Origin: a virus
Direction: 5' to 3' (one strand)
Length of the DNA: 22,095 bases
Virus record (IMG/VR): IMGVR_UViG_3300031599_000748
Coordinates: 1-22,095 of that record
A program made the position numbers and the translations under genes. The notes under the pieces were generated by a model, which made no database searches, was not told the origin of the DNA, and was given only the letters and a program-made list of their open reading frames with translations. This document shows positions 14,088-21,042 of the stretch, piece by piece; the first letter of the stretch is position 1, and each line of letters begins with the position of its first letter.

Positions 14088-14327
14088 TTATTCTTCCCAG
14101 CCTAAATCGTCTTCGTCGTCGTGTGAGTCTTCAGTATCAAGTTCTAGATAATAGTTAATTGCATTATCTAAAACGTTACAGCTACCGAAGCATTCTCTGA
14201 GAACTTCTTCACCTGTACCATAATCAGCTAACATGTCAACATATCGCTCTGCAGCCATTTCAACATGTTTCTTATCTAAGTACTCTTTAAAAATAACCCA
14301 TACCTCAACAATCTGTTCGTCATTCAT
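14088..14327 (-). CDS. Small acidic hypothetical protein between uvsX and uvsY
   Basis: A 79-residue protein, mostly helical (EVWVIFKEYLDKKHVEMAAERYVDMLADYG), ending in an acidic tail (DTEDSHDDEDDLGWEE). There is no catalytic motif. Start choice: ATG 14327 has GAGG about 10 bases upstream and overlaps the uvsX stop by 8 bases; a longer in-frame reading to 14378 would overlap by 59 bases without an RBS. Genes of this size and acidic character sit next to uvsX in marine T4-like phages as I recall them, with no known role. A partner or regulator of the recombination complex is possible, by position only. Confidence 0.72.
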   Translation of the reverse strand: MNDEQIVEVWVIFKEYLDKKHVEMAAERYVDMLADYGTGEEVLRECFGSCNVLDNAINYYLELDTEDSHDDEDDLGWEE

Positions 14328-15408
14328 TTGTAGTTGCTTCCTCAATTTGCTCAAGAGTCGCTTCTTCAATAACTTCATCGACGATTGGTGCTGGTTTCAT
14401 TTTCTCTTCGTATTGATCCATAACCATATCAAGTGCTGGACCTAGCCATTGCTTACGATAGTTAAGATGTTCTTCTCCGTTTAAGTCAATGTACTTGAGT
14501 CGATTACCTTGCTTAACTAACAAGTTCTTCTTCTCAAACAATTCAACTAGCCCGCTATAAGGATTCATACCAGTTTCATAAGGAATCTTCACTTGCACAC
14601 CTTCAAACGGTTTTGCATAACGAGTCTTCATTACTTTACAACCAGCACGTATGCCCATAACTTCTGAGATCTTGTTGCCGTCTTCATCTTCTTTTAACTT
14701 CATCTTTTTCATTGCAACAACAATACTTGATGCATAGATAAAGCCTGCGCCGCCACTAATTTTATCATCTGGGTCAAACATATCTTGCGATGCGTATGTG
14801 TGGTTAGTACATACTAGTCCAACGTTCAATGAGCCAATCATGTTAACTGTGTTACGAACAAGTGAAGTCAATGCCTTAGGCTTACGACCCATATCACCTT
14901 TCATATCACCCTTGTTAAACTGATCAACGTCAGTAGGTGTTAGTAACATACCCAACGAGTCAACTACAAACAATACTTTAGGACGATCTGCTTCATCCAT
15001 TGCACGATAGTCGTTAACAAATGTTGAGATAGTTTTTGCCACATCGTCGATCATACTCATATTGAGTTTGAGCAACTTCTCTGGGCTTGTGTCTACTTGC
15101 AATGCCTGCAACCAGCTCTCGTCAAGTGCATTCTCTGTGTCAATTAGTACTACAAAGATGTCTTGATCCTGTGCGTGTTTTACAATGTTGCCAGCGCAGA
15201 AATAACTCTTACCTGCTCCTGACTCACCTGCAAACACAGTAACCTTACCTAGCGGAACACCTTTGTGAAAGTCTCCTGAGATAAGATAGTTTAGTGCATA
15301 TGATCCTGTTGAAATCCAATCAGTGGGATCGTTAAATCCTGTACTCATGCCTGAGATACTTTTAGTCAAGTCCTTACGGAACTTGCTTACGTCGAATGAC
15401 TTAGCCAT
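14320..15408 (-). CDS. uvsX: UvsX RecA-like recombinase
   Basis: A 362-residue phage RecA homolog (T4 UvsX is 391). It forms filaments on single-stranded DNA and drives strand exchange in recombination-dependent replication. Seen: GSYALNYLISGD before the core; Walker A GESGAGKS at 61-68; the LIDTENALDESWL stretch after the second strand; Walker B VLFVVDSLG with Asp150; an L1/L2-like loop region with MGRKPKALTSLVRNTVNMI and NHTYASQDMFDP; and an acidic C-terminal tail rich in Glu (VDEVIEEATLEQIEE). AGGAG seven to eight bases before the ATG is a good RBS. It follows gp32 after a hairpin and is followed by two genes with overlaps or direct abutment. Confidence 0.97.
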   Translation of the reverse strand: MAKSFDVSKFRKDLTKSISGMSTGFNDPTDWISTGSYALNYLISGDFHKGVPLGKVTVFAGESGAGKSYFCAGNIVKHAQDQDIFVVLIDTENALDESWLQALQVDTSPEKLLKLNMSMIDDVAKTISTFVNDYRAMDEADRPKVLFVVDSLGMLLTPTDVDQFNKGDMKGDMGRKPKALTSLVRNTVNMIGSLNVGLVCTNHTYASQDMFDPDDKISGGAGFIYASSIVVAMKKMKLKEDEDGNKISEVMGIRAGCKVMKTRYAKPFEGVQVKIPYETGMNPYSGLVELFEKKNLLVKQGNRLKYIDLNGEEHLNYRKQWLGPALDMVMDQYEEKMKPAPIVDEVIEEATLEQIEEATTNE

Positions 15409-15433
15409 GTTTTCTCCTAAAAAGTCAAAGTAG

Positions 15434-15455
15434 TGTAGGGGATTTCTCCCCTACA
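15434..15455 (-). terminator. GNRA-capped hairpin after gene 32 (possible partial terminator)
   Basis: In the 61-base gap between gp32 and uvsX, TGTAGGGGA and TCCCCTACA form a perfect 9-bp stem. On the transcribed strand the loop is GAAA, a GNRA tetraloop. A T-rich stretch follows only after about ten bases, so termination may be incomplete. It may end part of the gp32 transcripts, or stabilise the gp32 mRNA 3' end so that gp32 is made in excess over UvsX. Confidence 0.65.
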
Positions 15456-15469
15456 TGGTGTACCTAATT

Positions 15470-16492
15470 TTAGGCTTGTCTGGCGCGAATCATTGCAAGT
15501 ATATCACTTGCATCGCCGCTTGGTGCCGCTGCCGCTGGTGCCGCTTCTGCAACTGGTGCCGCAAAAGATGCTTCAGCTGTTGCTACGTCTGCCGCAAAAG
15601 GTGCCGCTACTGCTTCTACTACTGGAGTTGCAACTGGTGCATCCGCAGTTCTCGAAGTTGCTGTGCCGCCTGCACTTGCGATATTTGGATCGCCTGTGCG
15701 TGACTGCATGCCTGCTGGACGGAAGTATTGTGACCAACGATCTGCATCATATGGTTGATTATCAACCGATGCTTCAAACATTTCTTGCATAATCTTTACT
15801 GCAATTGCGTCTGGCTTCTTTGGAAGGAAGTCACCTAAGTTATACAATCCGTGTGCATCAATACCTTGCATTTCTGCATCACCTAATGGACGATCTCGAC
15901 GTGCCCAATTTGATGTGCTGTAATCTGCATAACCACCTTTACTAGTTTTGTTAAGACGGAAGTCTACACCACCTGTGTAGTCTGTTGGTAACTCTTCCAT
16001 ATCAGGATCCATAAGAGCCTGTTTAATGATTTGAAAGATTTGTGGTCCAATAATAAAGCGTCGGATTGGATTCTCTGGAGTACTATCTTCTTGAAGTGGA
16101 TTATCTGTTACAAATCCTTGGAATACGTATGAACGCTTTTTCCAATACTTACGACCCATGTCTTCTAGACTTGCGTCTTTAAACCAACCGCGTACTTCTG
16201 CTAAAATGTTGCAGTTGTCGCCATACATTTCCATACAAGGTACTTGTACTTGTACAGGCTTGCTGTTAGGCTCGCCCTTAATTCCAGAGAAAGGTAACTT
16301 AATCATAAGTCTCTCTGTCCAGAAAAATGTGTTGGATTCGTCTCGATCTGGAAGGAATCGGATAGTTGCGCTTTGACCTTCTGCAATATTCCAAAAAGGA
16401 TAAATTGCATTGTCTCCGCCAGTGCGTTGTCCGCCTCCAGTTTTAACTTCTTGTTCTTTAAGTTTAGCTCGTATTTCTGCTAATGATGCCAT
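15470..16492 (-). CDS. 32: Single-stranded DNA-binding protein gp32
   Basis: A 340-residue homolog of T4 gp32 (301 residues), which coats single-stranded DNA during replication, recombination and repair. Seen: a basic N-terminus typical of the cooperativity domain (AEIRAKLKEQEVK); a core with AIYPFWNIAEGQSATIRFLP at 29-48; VQVPCMEMYGDNC at 82-94; and YVFQGFVTDNP. The last ~70 residues are a low-complexity Ala/Pro/Val-rich linker followed by a short conserved-looking end (SDILAMIRARQ). T4 gp32 binds zinc through His and three Cys; only Cys86 and Cys94 are visible here, so the zinc site seems reduced. The RBS is AGGAGG eight bases before ATG, and a perfect promoter lies upstream at 16578-16606. 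High early expression is expected. Confidence 0.96.
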   Translation of the reverse strand: MASLAEIRAKLKEQEVKTGGGQRTGGDNAIYPFWNIAEGQSATIRFLPDRDESNTFFWTERLMIKLPFSGIKGEPNSKPVQVQVPCMEMYGDNCNILAEVRGWFKDASLEDMGRKYWKKRSYVFQGFVTDNPLQEDSTPENPIRRFIIGPQIFQIIKQALMDPDMEELPTDYTGGVDFRLNKTSKGGYADYSTSNWARRDRPLGDAEMQGIDAHGLYNLGDFLPKKPDAIAVKIMQEMFEASVDNQPYDADRWSQYFRPAGMQSRTGDPNIASAGGTATSRTADAPVATPVVEAVAAPFAADVATAEASFAAPVAEAAPAAAAPSGDASDILAMIRARQA

Positions 16493-16571
16493 AGTTAATG
16501 CCTCCTAATAGTGCCTATGTTTGTTCTAGTGCGTAGCTACATTGCTACAGTGCCTTTAATGTTACAGCACA
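16493..16571 (-). promoter_or_regulatory. Gene 32 mRNA leader, candidate autoregulatory region
   Basis: The predicted transcript has a leader of about 78 bases before the gp32 ATG. It contains GCACT three times (16549-16553, 16528-16532, 16510-16514) and a small GTAGC/GCTAC hairpin, then an unusually strong AGGAGG. T4 gp32 represses its own translation by binding its mRNA leader next to a pseudoknot. The repeats and hairpin here are in the right place for such a control, but no pseudoknot was proven. Confidence 0.4.
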
Positions 16572-16577
16572 GTTATT

Positions 16578-16606
16578 ATTATATACTCTGTGCGTAACAA
16601 TGTCAA
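16578..16606 (-). promoter_or_regulatory. Perfect sigma-70-type promoter for gene 32
   Basis: TTGACA (16601-16606) and TATAAT (16578-16583) are separated by exactly 17 bases on the minus strand. The start should be near 16571. It lies in the 153-base gap between the large structural gene and gp32, the longest gap in the window, and should drive gp32, uvsX and the genes behind them with host polymerase. Confidence 0.87.
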
Positions 16607-16645
16607 GTCTTTTTTAAAGAAAAAGAAATAAAACTTATAAGTGAG

Positions 16646-18628
16646 TTAGCGTAGTCCTGCTAACTTACGAATTCTGTCATGCTCGCCTGTGTCTGGTGCT
16701 TCCATTTGCTGTGGTTGTGTTTGCATTTGATATTGTTCTACAGTTGCTTGCAACCGCTCAATAAACTGCTTTGCAGGAGTAATGTACTGTTCTCCATAGT
16801 CTTTTTCGATCATAGTAAGTATTGCTGTTTCACCTTTTGGAAATTCGCCTGCATCTCTGTCGTAGTAACTAACGATAAACTCACCTAATGGAGTCTTTTG
16901 CTCTTTAGGTGCCGGTGCGTCTTCTTTGCCCATTGCTGGATCATCGCCGCATTCTGCTTCATCTTCTTTGGCATTTCTGTCAAAGTCAGTTGTGTATAAG
17001 TATTCTATTACAGGGTACAACGTGTTTACAATTTGATTACCAAACTTGCCGTTCTTGCCCGAATCTGCATCACGCTCTAATTTCTTAGCTTCGCCACGTA
17101 GTGTCATCATTGCTTCAATAGCTGCCATAGCATTTTTATCTAGGCCTTTAAAGCCCTTTGTTCTTGCTTCAATGAAACTATATACGTCCCATACATCGTT
17201 TGCATATGCATTTGCTAAGTTGCCTTGATGATCGTCTTGTCCACGTTCAATCTTTTTACCTTTGCCACGTAATGCACCTAGTACATCAATAGCATCTTTA
17301 CTTGTGTTAATGTATGCTTCGCTAACTTCTTCTTCATTAACATCAGCAAACTGTCCCATTAGTCCTTCAAAGTGTGCATCAATTTCAGATTCTTCTACTG
17401 ATTCACCTTTCATTGCGGCAAATCTATCTCTTTGTGCTTTTTTAGCGGCTTCATCTTCGGCATCCATCTTTGCAACACCAGCGTCTCTATGCTTTTGTAG
17501 AGCATCGCCTTTTAGTTTGTGTGCTAAGTCTGCTTTGCCATGTTGTTTGCCTGCTAAACTCTTACCACCATTATAAGCGCCTGCTTTAGCCGCTTGGTCT
17601 GATGCACTTGATCTAGCTTCTTCAATTTCGTCATCAGATGCTTCACCTAATAACTCTTCAGGCCCTAGTGCTAATGCTTTAGTATGCTCGCTTACTAGCT
17701 TATAGATATATGGAAATATATCTGATAGTTCTTCGTTAAACTGTCTAATAGTAAGTTGATCAACCCAGTTACTTGAAACATCTTCCGGAACGTCTTCAAG
17801 TATAGTTGATTCAAAATTTGCAACTGCTTCTGCGTATACATTTTTACGTTGCAGTGTTTCTACTGTACGTTTTACTGCGTCAATACGATCATTTATTACG
17901 TCTGAATATTCTGCAAGACTTTCAGCCATGACACCGTTTCTTGACATATGATTCTTAAATTTCTTTAGCTTATTAAGCTCTTCTGACATACCAACAATGT
18001 GTTTGCCAAAGTCATCATACGCATTACCGCCTTCTGCTACGTGTCGTGCCATTGCTCTTGCACCATTCAAATGTTTGAACGGATACTTAAAGCGTTCGCC
18101 TTCTACACTTTCAATATGAATAGTCCCAATCTTTTGTGTGCGTCCGCCTGCACGTTCTTGGTTAACACTTTCAGTGTGCTTAATAACTATTCTTGCGCTG
18201 TCTACGTTTTGGTAACTTACTTTACCAGTTCCGTATAATTTTGATTCTGTCATGTTGTCGTCTCCGGAATTTGTTGCTAGGTATTTATAATCTCTTTTGT
18301 TTAAATTCGACTTTGTGATATCCCTAACGTCAAAGTTTAAAAGTCTTTTCCTAGCAAAACTCCTAAGTTCTTTTAAGAAGCTATACCAATTACTTTTTTG
18401 AATACTTTGTTCTTTAGTAAACAGTTCGTTATTATACATAATAACTACCCCGTCTTTTTCGCTTATGCTGACGCTAACATTACTATCTTCATCGTATTTA
18501 AAGTCAAAATATCTAGCATCTGTAGGAACATTAGTTACATTTCCTTCTTGGTCACCGATAGTTACTTCACTGAAACGTCCGCGTATCTTATTAAACAGCT
18601 CTTCACTTATTTTATCTAAATCTAACAT
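16646..18628 (-). CDS. Large probable structural protein following the terminase
   Basis: A 660-residue protein. Residues 1-~120 form a compact N-terminal region (SISEKDGVVIMYNNELFTKEQ, FDVRDITKSNLNKRDYK). Residues ~126-330 include FKYPFKHLNGARAMARHVAEGGNAYDDFG and helical heptad-like stretches. Residues ~330-430 are low-complexity Ala/Lys/Glu, then come the acidic Glu-rich stretch VEESEIDAHFEGLMGQFADV and a C-terminal domain ending DRIRKLAGLR. I recall similar proteins as virion or hypothetical proteins in marine T4-like phages. Start: ATG 18628; the frame also opens at TTG 18643, overlapping the terminase. No RBS precedes ATG 18628, but a TAAATA element lies five bases before it. A second possible start with GGAG and TATAAATA lies inside, at codon 126. 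Confidence 0.75.
   Translation of the reverse strand: MLDLDKISEELFNKIRGRFSEVTIGDQEGNVTNVPTDARYFDFKYDEDSNVSVSISEKDGVVIMYNNELFTKEQSIQKSNWYSFLKELRSFARKRLLNFDVRDITKSNLNKRDYKYLATNSGDDNMTESKLYGTGKVSYQNVDSARIVIKHTESVNQERAGGRTQKIGTIHIESVEGERFKYPFKHLNGARAMARHVAEGGNAYDDFGKHIVGMSEELNKLKKFKNHMSRNGVMAESLAEYSDVINDRIDAVKRTVETLQRKNVYAEAVANFESTILEDVPEDVSSNWVDQLTIRQFNEELSDIFPYIYKLVSEHTKALALGPEELLGEASDDEIEEARSSASDQAAKAGAYNGGKSLAGKQHGKADLAHKLKGDALQKHRDAGVAKMDAEDEAAKKAQRDRFAAMKGESVEESEIDAHFEGLMGQFADVNEEEVSEAYINTSKDAIDVLGALRGKGKKIERGQDDHQGNLANAYANDVWDVYSFIEARTKGFKGLDKNAMAAIEAMMTLRGEAKKLERDADSGKNGKFGNQIVNTLYPVIEYLYTTDFDRNAKEDEAECGDDPAMGKEDAPAPKEQKTPLGEFIVSYYDRDAGEFPKGETAILTMIEKDYGEQYITPAKQFIERLQATVEQYQMQTQPQQMEAPDTGEHDRIRKLAGLR
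18251..18289 (-). promoter_or_regulatory. Late-promoter-like TATAAATA plus internal RBS and start inside the structural gene
   Basis: TATAAATA (18282-18289), the T4 late-promoter consensus, is followed by GGAG (18262-18265) and, eight bases later, an in-frame ATG (18251-18253, codon 126 of the large structural gene). The spacing fits a late transcript with a ~20-base leader that would yield a 535-residue shorter product. A TATAAATA 8-mer is expected about once by chance in this AT-rich window, but the combination with RBS and in-frame ATG is less likely by chance. Confidence 0.45.
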
Positions 18629-18633
18629 GTAAG

Positions 18634-18641
18634 TATTTATC
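18634..18641 (-). promoter_or_regulatory. Late-promoter-like element directly before the structural gene
   Basis: GATAAATA on the minus strand overlaps the end of the terminase gene and ends five bases before ATG 18628. It is followed by CTTAC, giving the same TAAATACTT layout as the element before the oxygenase gene. T4 late promoters use TATAAATA. The expected start would fall about at the ATG, giving a very short or absent leader. Confidence 0.45.
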
Positions 18642-20220
18642 AATAACTACTGCTAATAAAGATAGGCATGGGCGGTTCGTAATCTTCAATTTGATCTGCT
18701 TGTGTAAACGTATTATAGATCTTAGGATCCCAGTCTTTGAGTACCGCCATCATTCTTATTGCAAGAAGTGTAGCACTAACTAAGTCATCACTTTGGCCAC
18801 CTTTAGCTTGATAACTACTACCTGTTGCAACAAAGTTTTTAAGCTCTGATATAAAAGGTTTACTGTGTACAGTCATTTTATCATTCTCTAGCATAGTTTT
18901 AAGTCTACTACATGCTGTAATTTTAGTACCATGTGTAGTGTTAAATCCTTTACGGAACTTTCTTACATGTCCTTTGCGCATAGGTTCACTTACAAATAGT
19001 CCAGGTATATTCTCTTCACCAAAGTCATTAATAACAAGTAAACATGCTTCGCCTATACCATTGTTTTCAACACTCCAATATATACCGTTAGTGTTGCCAG
19101 TTTCTGATTGCAAGTATGTGCAGATATCTGCAAGCACTCTTATTTGTCCAGGAATAGCTGTTGTGTTATGTTGCCACTCAGCTACTTGTATGTAACTAGG
19201 TAATTCAAATACTTGTATAGCGGCGTTGTCGCCACCAGTACCCATACTAGGATCAAGGGCAACAGCGTATGTATACTCCGGTGTTGGCTTTTTATACCAA
19301 CGGGTTTGTCCCATATTAATTAGTGGGGTAGTGCCTTCCATAGTTGCAAGTTTAATACTGTTAACAAGTGTTTCATCATACACAAGGAATTCACAGTCAT
19401 ATTCACGGCGGAATCTTTCCTCGCCAATGCGTCCTAGTTCTTCTTGTTTCCATTTAGCATCTCTATCTGGATGCTCTTCCCAATAACTACGGAAGCTATG
19501 AAACCCATTTTGGCCTAGTTCTTGTTCATTGCCATGCTCGTCAAACTTATCTTCAGCACCTTTCCAAATTGTAGCAAAAGTATCTTCATCACTATTTGGT
19601 GTGCTTGTAAGAATTGCTCGTCCACCAGTAGCTAGTGTCGGAGATATAGAAGTCCAAAAGTCAATAGCAACATTAGGTTGTACAAATGCAAACTCATCAC
19701 AGTATAGTAATGATATAGACATACCACGTCCTGTGTTGCCTGTTGTCGTAGCACTAACAATACGTGATCCGTTTTCAAATTCAATACTACCTTTGTTGTA
19801 GTTTGTAACACCAGCACGTATATGGTCTGGGCACATTTCATAGAGATAGCGTATGCGTTGCATAATCTCTTGTGCGCCTGTATACTTGTGTGCGGCAATT
19901 AGAATAGTTTGATCAGGTACAAACATTGCGTACCACGCTAAGTAGATTGCCGCACATGTTGTTTTGCCTGTTTGTCTAGGCAACATGTTAATATTAAATC
20001 GATAGTTGTGATAGCTTGCAAGTAGACGTTCTTGATATTCAAATGGATCAAAAATAAGTTTACCTCTTACAGGATGTTGAATAGTTGCAAACTTTCTAGC
20101 AAAGTACATGTATCCTTCATCTGGCTCCATACACTTCATTAAGTCTGCAATTTGTTCTTCAGTAAACGTTTCTTGTCTATTTGCTTTCTTAATTAAGACG
20201 CCGTCTAGTGCTGTTGCCAT
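18640..20220 (-). CDS. 17: Terminase large subunit gp17 (packaging ATPase and nuclease)
   Basis: A 526-residue T4-type large terminase (T4 gp17 is 610). It cuts concatemeric DNA and pumps it into the prohead. Seen: an adenine-binding FDPFEYQ at 57-63; Walker A LPRQTGKT at 80-87; Walker B LLYCDEFAF at 171-179 with Glu176; the coupling motif LTSTPNS at 204-210; and a C-terminal RNase H-like nuclease with ALDPSMGTGGD (Asp323), VENNGIGE (Glu385) and SDDLVSATLLA (Asp478/479), matching the acidic triad. All key residues are present. The ATG overlaps the oxygenase stop as TAATG. The small terminase is not in the window, and the next gene is not the tail sheath as in T4. Confidence 0.97.
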   Translation of the reverse strand: MATALDGVLIKKANRQETFTEEQIADLMKCMEPDEGYMYFARKFATIQHPVRGKLIFDPFEYQERLLASYHNYRFNINMLPRQTGKTTCAAIYLAWYAMFVPDQTILIAAHKYTGAQEIMQRIRYLYEMCPDHIRAGVTNYNKGSIEFENGSRIVSATTTGNTGRGMSISLLYCDEFAFVQPNVAIDFWTSISPTLATGGRAILTSTPNSDEDTFATIWKGAEDKFDEHGNEQELGQNGFHSFRSYWEEHPDRDAKWKQEELGRIGEERFRREYDCEFLVYDETLVNSIKLATMEGTTPLINMGQTRWYKKPTPEYTYAVALDPSMGTGGDNAAIQVFELPSYIQVAEWQHNTTAIPGQIRVLADICTYLQSETGNTNGIYWSVENNGIGEACLLVINDFGEENIPGLFVSEPMRKGHVRKFRKGFNTTHGTKITACSRLKTMLENDKMTVHSKPFISELKNFVATGSSYQAKGGQSDDLVSATLLAIRMMAVLKDWDPKIYNTFTQADQIEDYEPPMPIFISSSY

Positions 20221-20981
20221 TAGTGTTCAACCTCCCACATTCTACCGTGCTTCATAAACTCACCTATAATATTAACACTACGTCTGCGCTCAATAGGATC
20301 AATTCGCGGAGTAACACTATGTACACTGTGGGCAACATTTAAAAACATACCAAAACTATTTGCTTTATACGGAATTTCAACATGCGGAATATGTATATCA
20401 TCTTCTACAACTCGTGTTTGTAAGGGTTTAAAACTTTTTACTTCTTTAATAGTTTGATGTATTGTAAAGTTTCCACCTGCTGATTTGTCAATATCTTTTT
20501 TCATATACAACAACCCTGCGTATATTTCTTTTGGATTATCTAAGTGCGGAGTTCTTGATGTACTTGTTTGGTCAACTGGTTCGTGTACTACAAGTTGACA
20601 GTCGGTAACATGTTTACCTTTTGACAGTTTGCGCACCCCTACAGTATCTGTAATTAAGTTTTCGTAAAACTCTTCGCCATAATATTGTAATATGCCCTTT
20701 TCAAATAACTTAGCACAATCTCTAAAGTATTCTGGACTAGTATGAAATTCAAAAAAGTCTTCCCATATAGCTGGCATAACTGCATCTACATGCGCCTGTC
20801 GGCTTTTATATCTATAACAAATGCCTTCATCACCTGCGTCAGTACTGCATACTAAGTCTTCAGGAAATGATTTTTCTAATTCGTTGTATACATTTTGTGG
20901 CAATGCATTGTCAACAGCCACATAAGGATACGGAAACGATTCTACTGTTTTACAGTTTTGTATTACACTCAATTTGTTCAT
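20220..20981 (-). CDS. 2-oxoglutarate/Fe(II)-dependent oxygenase
   Basis: A 253-residue enzyme of the prolyl-4-hydroxylase-like 2OG-Fe(II) superfamily. The HxD iron ligands fit HLD at 146-148 (TPHLDNPKEI), the distal iron His fits His221 in NVAHSVHSVTPR, and the 2-oxoglutarate Arg fits Arg233 or Arg234 in ERRRSVNIIGEF. AGLLYM and SAGGNFTIH are typical surrounding strands. Such genes are common in marine T4-like phages and usually lack known substrates; protein, glycan or nucleobase hydroxylation are options. It is translationally coupled to the terminase by TAATG. A TAAATA element five bases before its ATG and a terminator just upstream suggest it starts a new late transcript. Confidence 0.87.
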   Translation of the reverse strand: MNKLSVIQNCKTVESFPYPYVAVDNALPQNVYNELEKSFPEDLVCSTDAGDEGICYRYKSRQAHVDAVMPAIWEDFFEFHTSPEYFRDCAKLFEKGILQYYGEEFYENLITDTVGVRKLSKGKHVTDCQLVVHEPVDQTSTSRTPHLDNPKEIYAGLLYMKKDIDKSAGGNFTIHQTIKEVKSFKPLQTRVVEDDIHIPHVEIPYKANSFGMFLNVAHSVHSVTPRIDPIERRRSVNIIGEFMKHGRMWEVEH

Positions 20982-20986
20982 ACAAG

Positions 20987-20994
20987 TATTTACT
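20987..20994 (-). promoter_or_regulatory. Late-promoter-like element directly before the oxygenase gene
   Basis: AGTAAATA on the minus strand ends five bases before the ATG at 20981, followed by CTTGT. It repeats the spacing and sequence of the element at 18634-18641. It sits just after a terminator, a natural place for a new promoter. No RBS is seen between it and the ATG. Confidence 0.42.
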
Positions 20995-21022
20995 CAAAAG
21001 AATAGGACCCGGAGGTCCTATT
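20994..21022 (-). terminator. Rho-independent terminator with UNCG tetraloop
   Basis: AATAGGACC and GGTCCTATT (21001-21009 and 21014-21022) form a perfect 9-bp stem. On the transcribed strand the loop is TCCG closed by a C-G pair, a UNCG-class tetraloop, and the stem is followed by CTTTTGA. It lies 20 bases after the stop of the acidic gene and should end its transcript. Confidence 0.85.
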
Positions 21023-21042
21023 GAGTTTGTATCTTGTTAATG

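Noticed and set aside
15490-15660. Repeated GCC/GCT-type units near the gp32 3' end
   Set aside because: They are Ala/Pro codons of the C-terminal low-complexity linker, not an independent repeat element or CRISPR.
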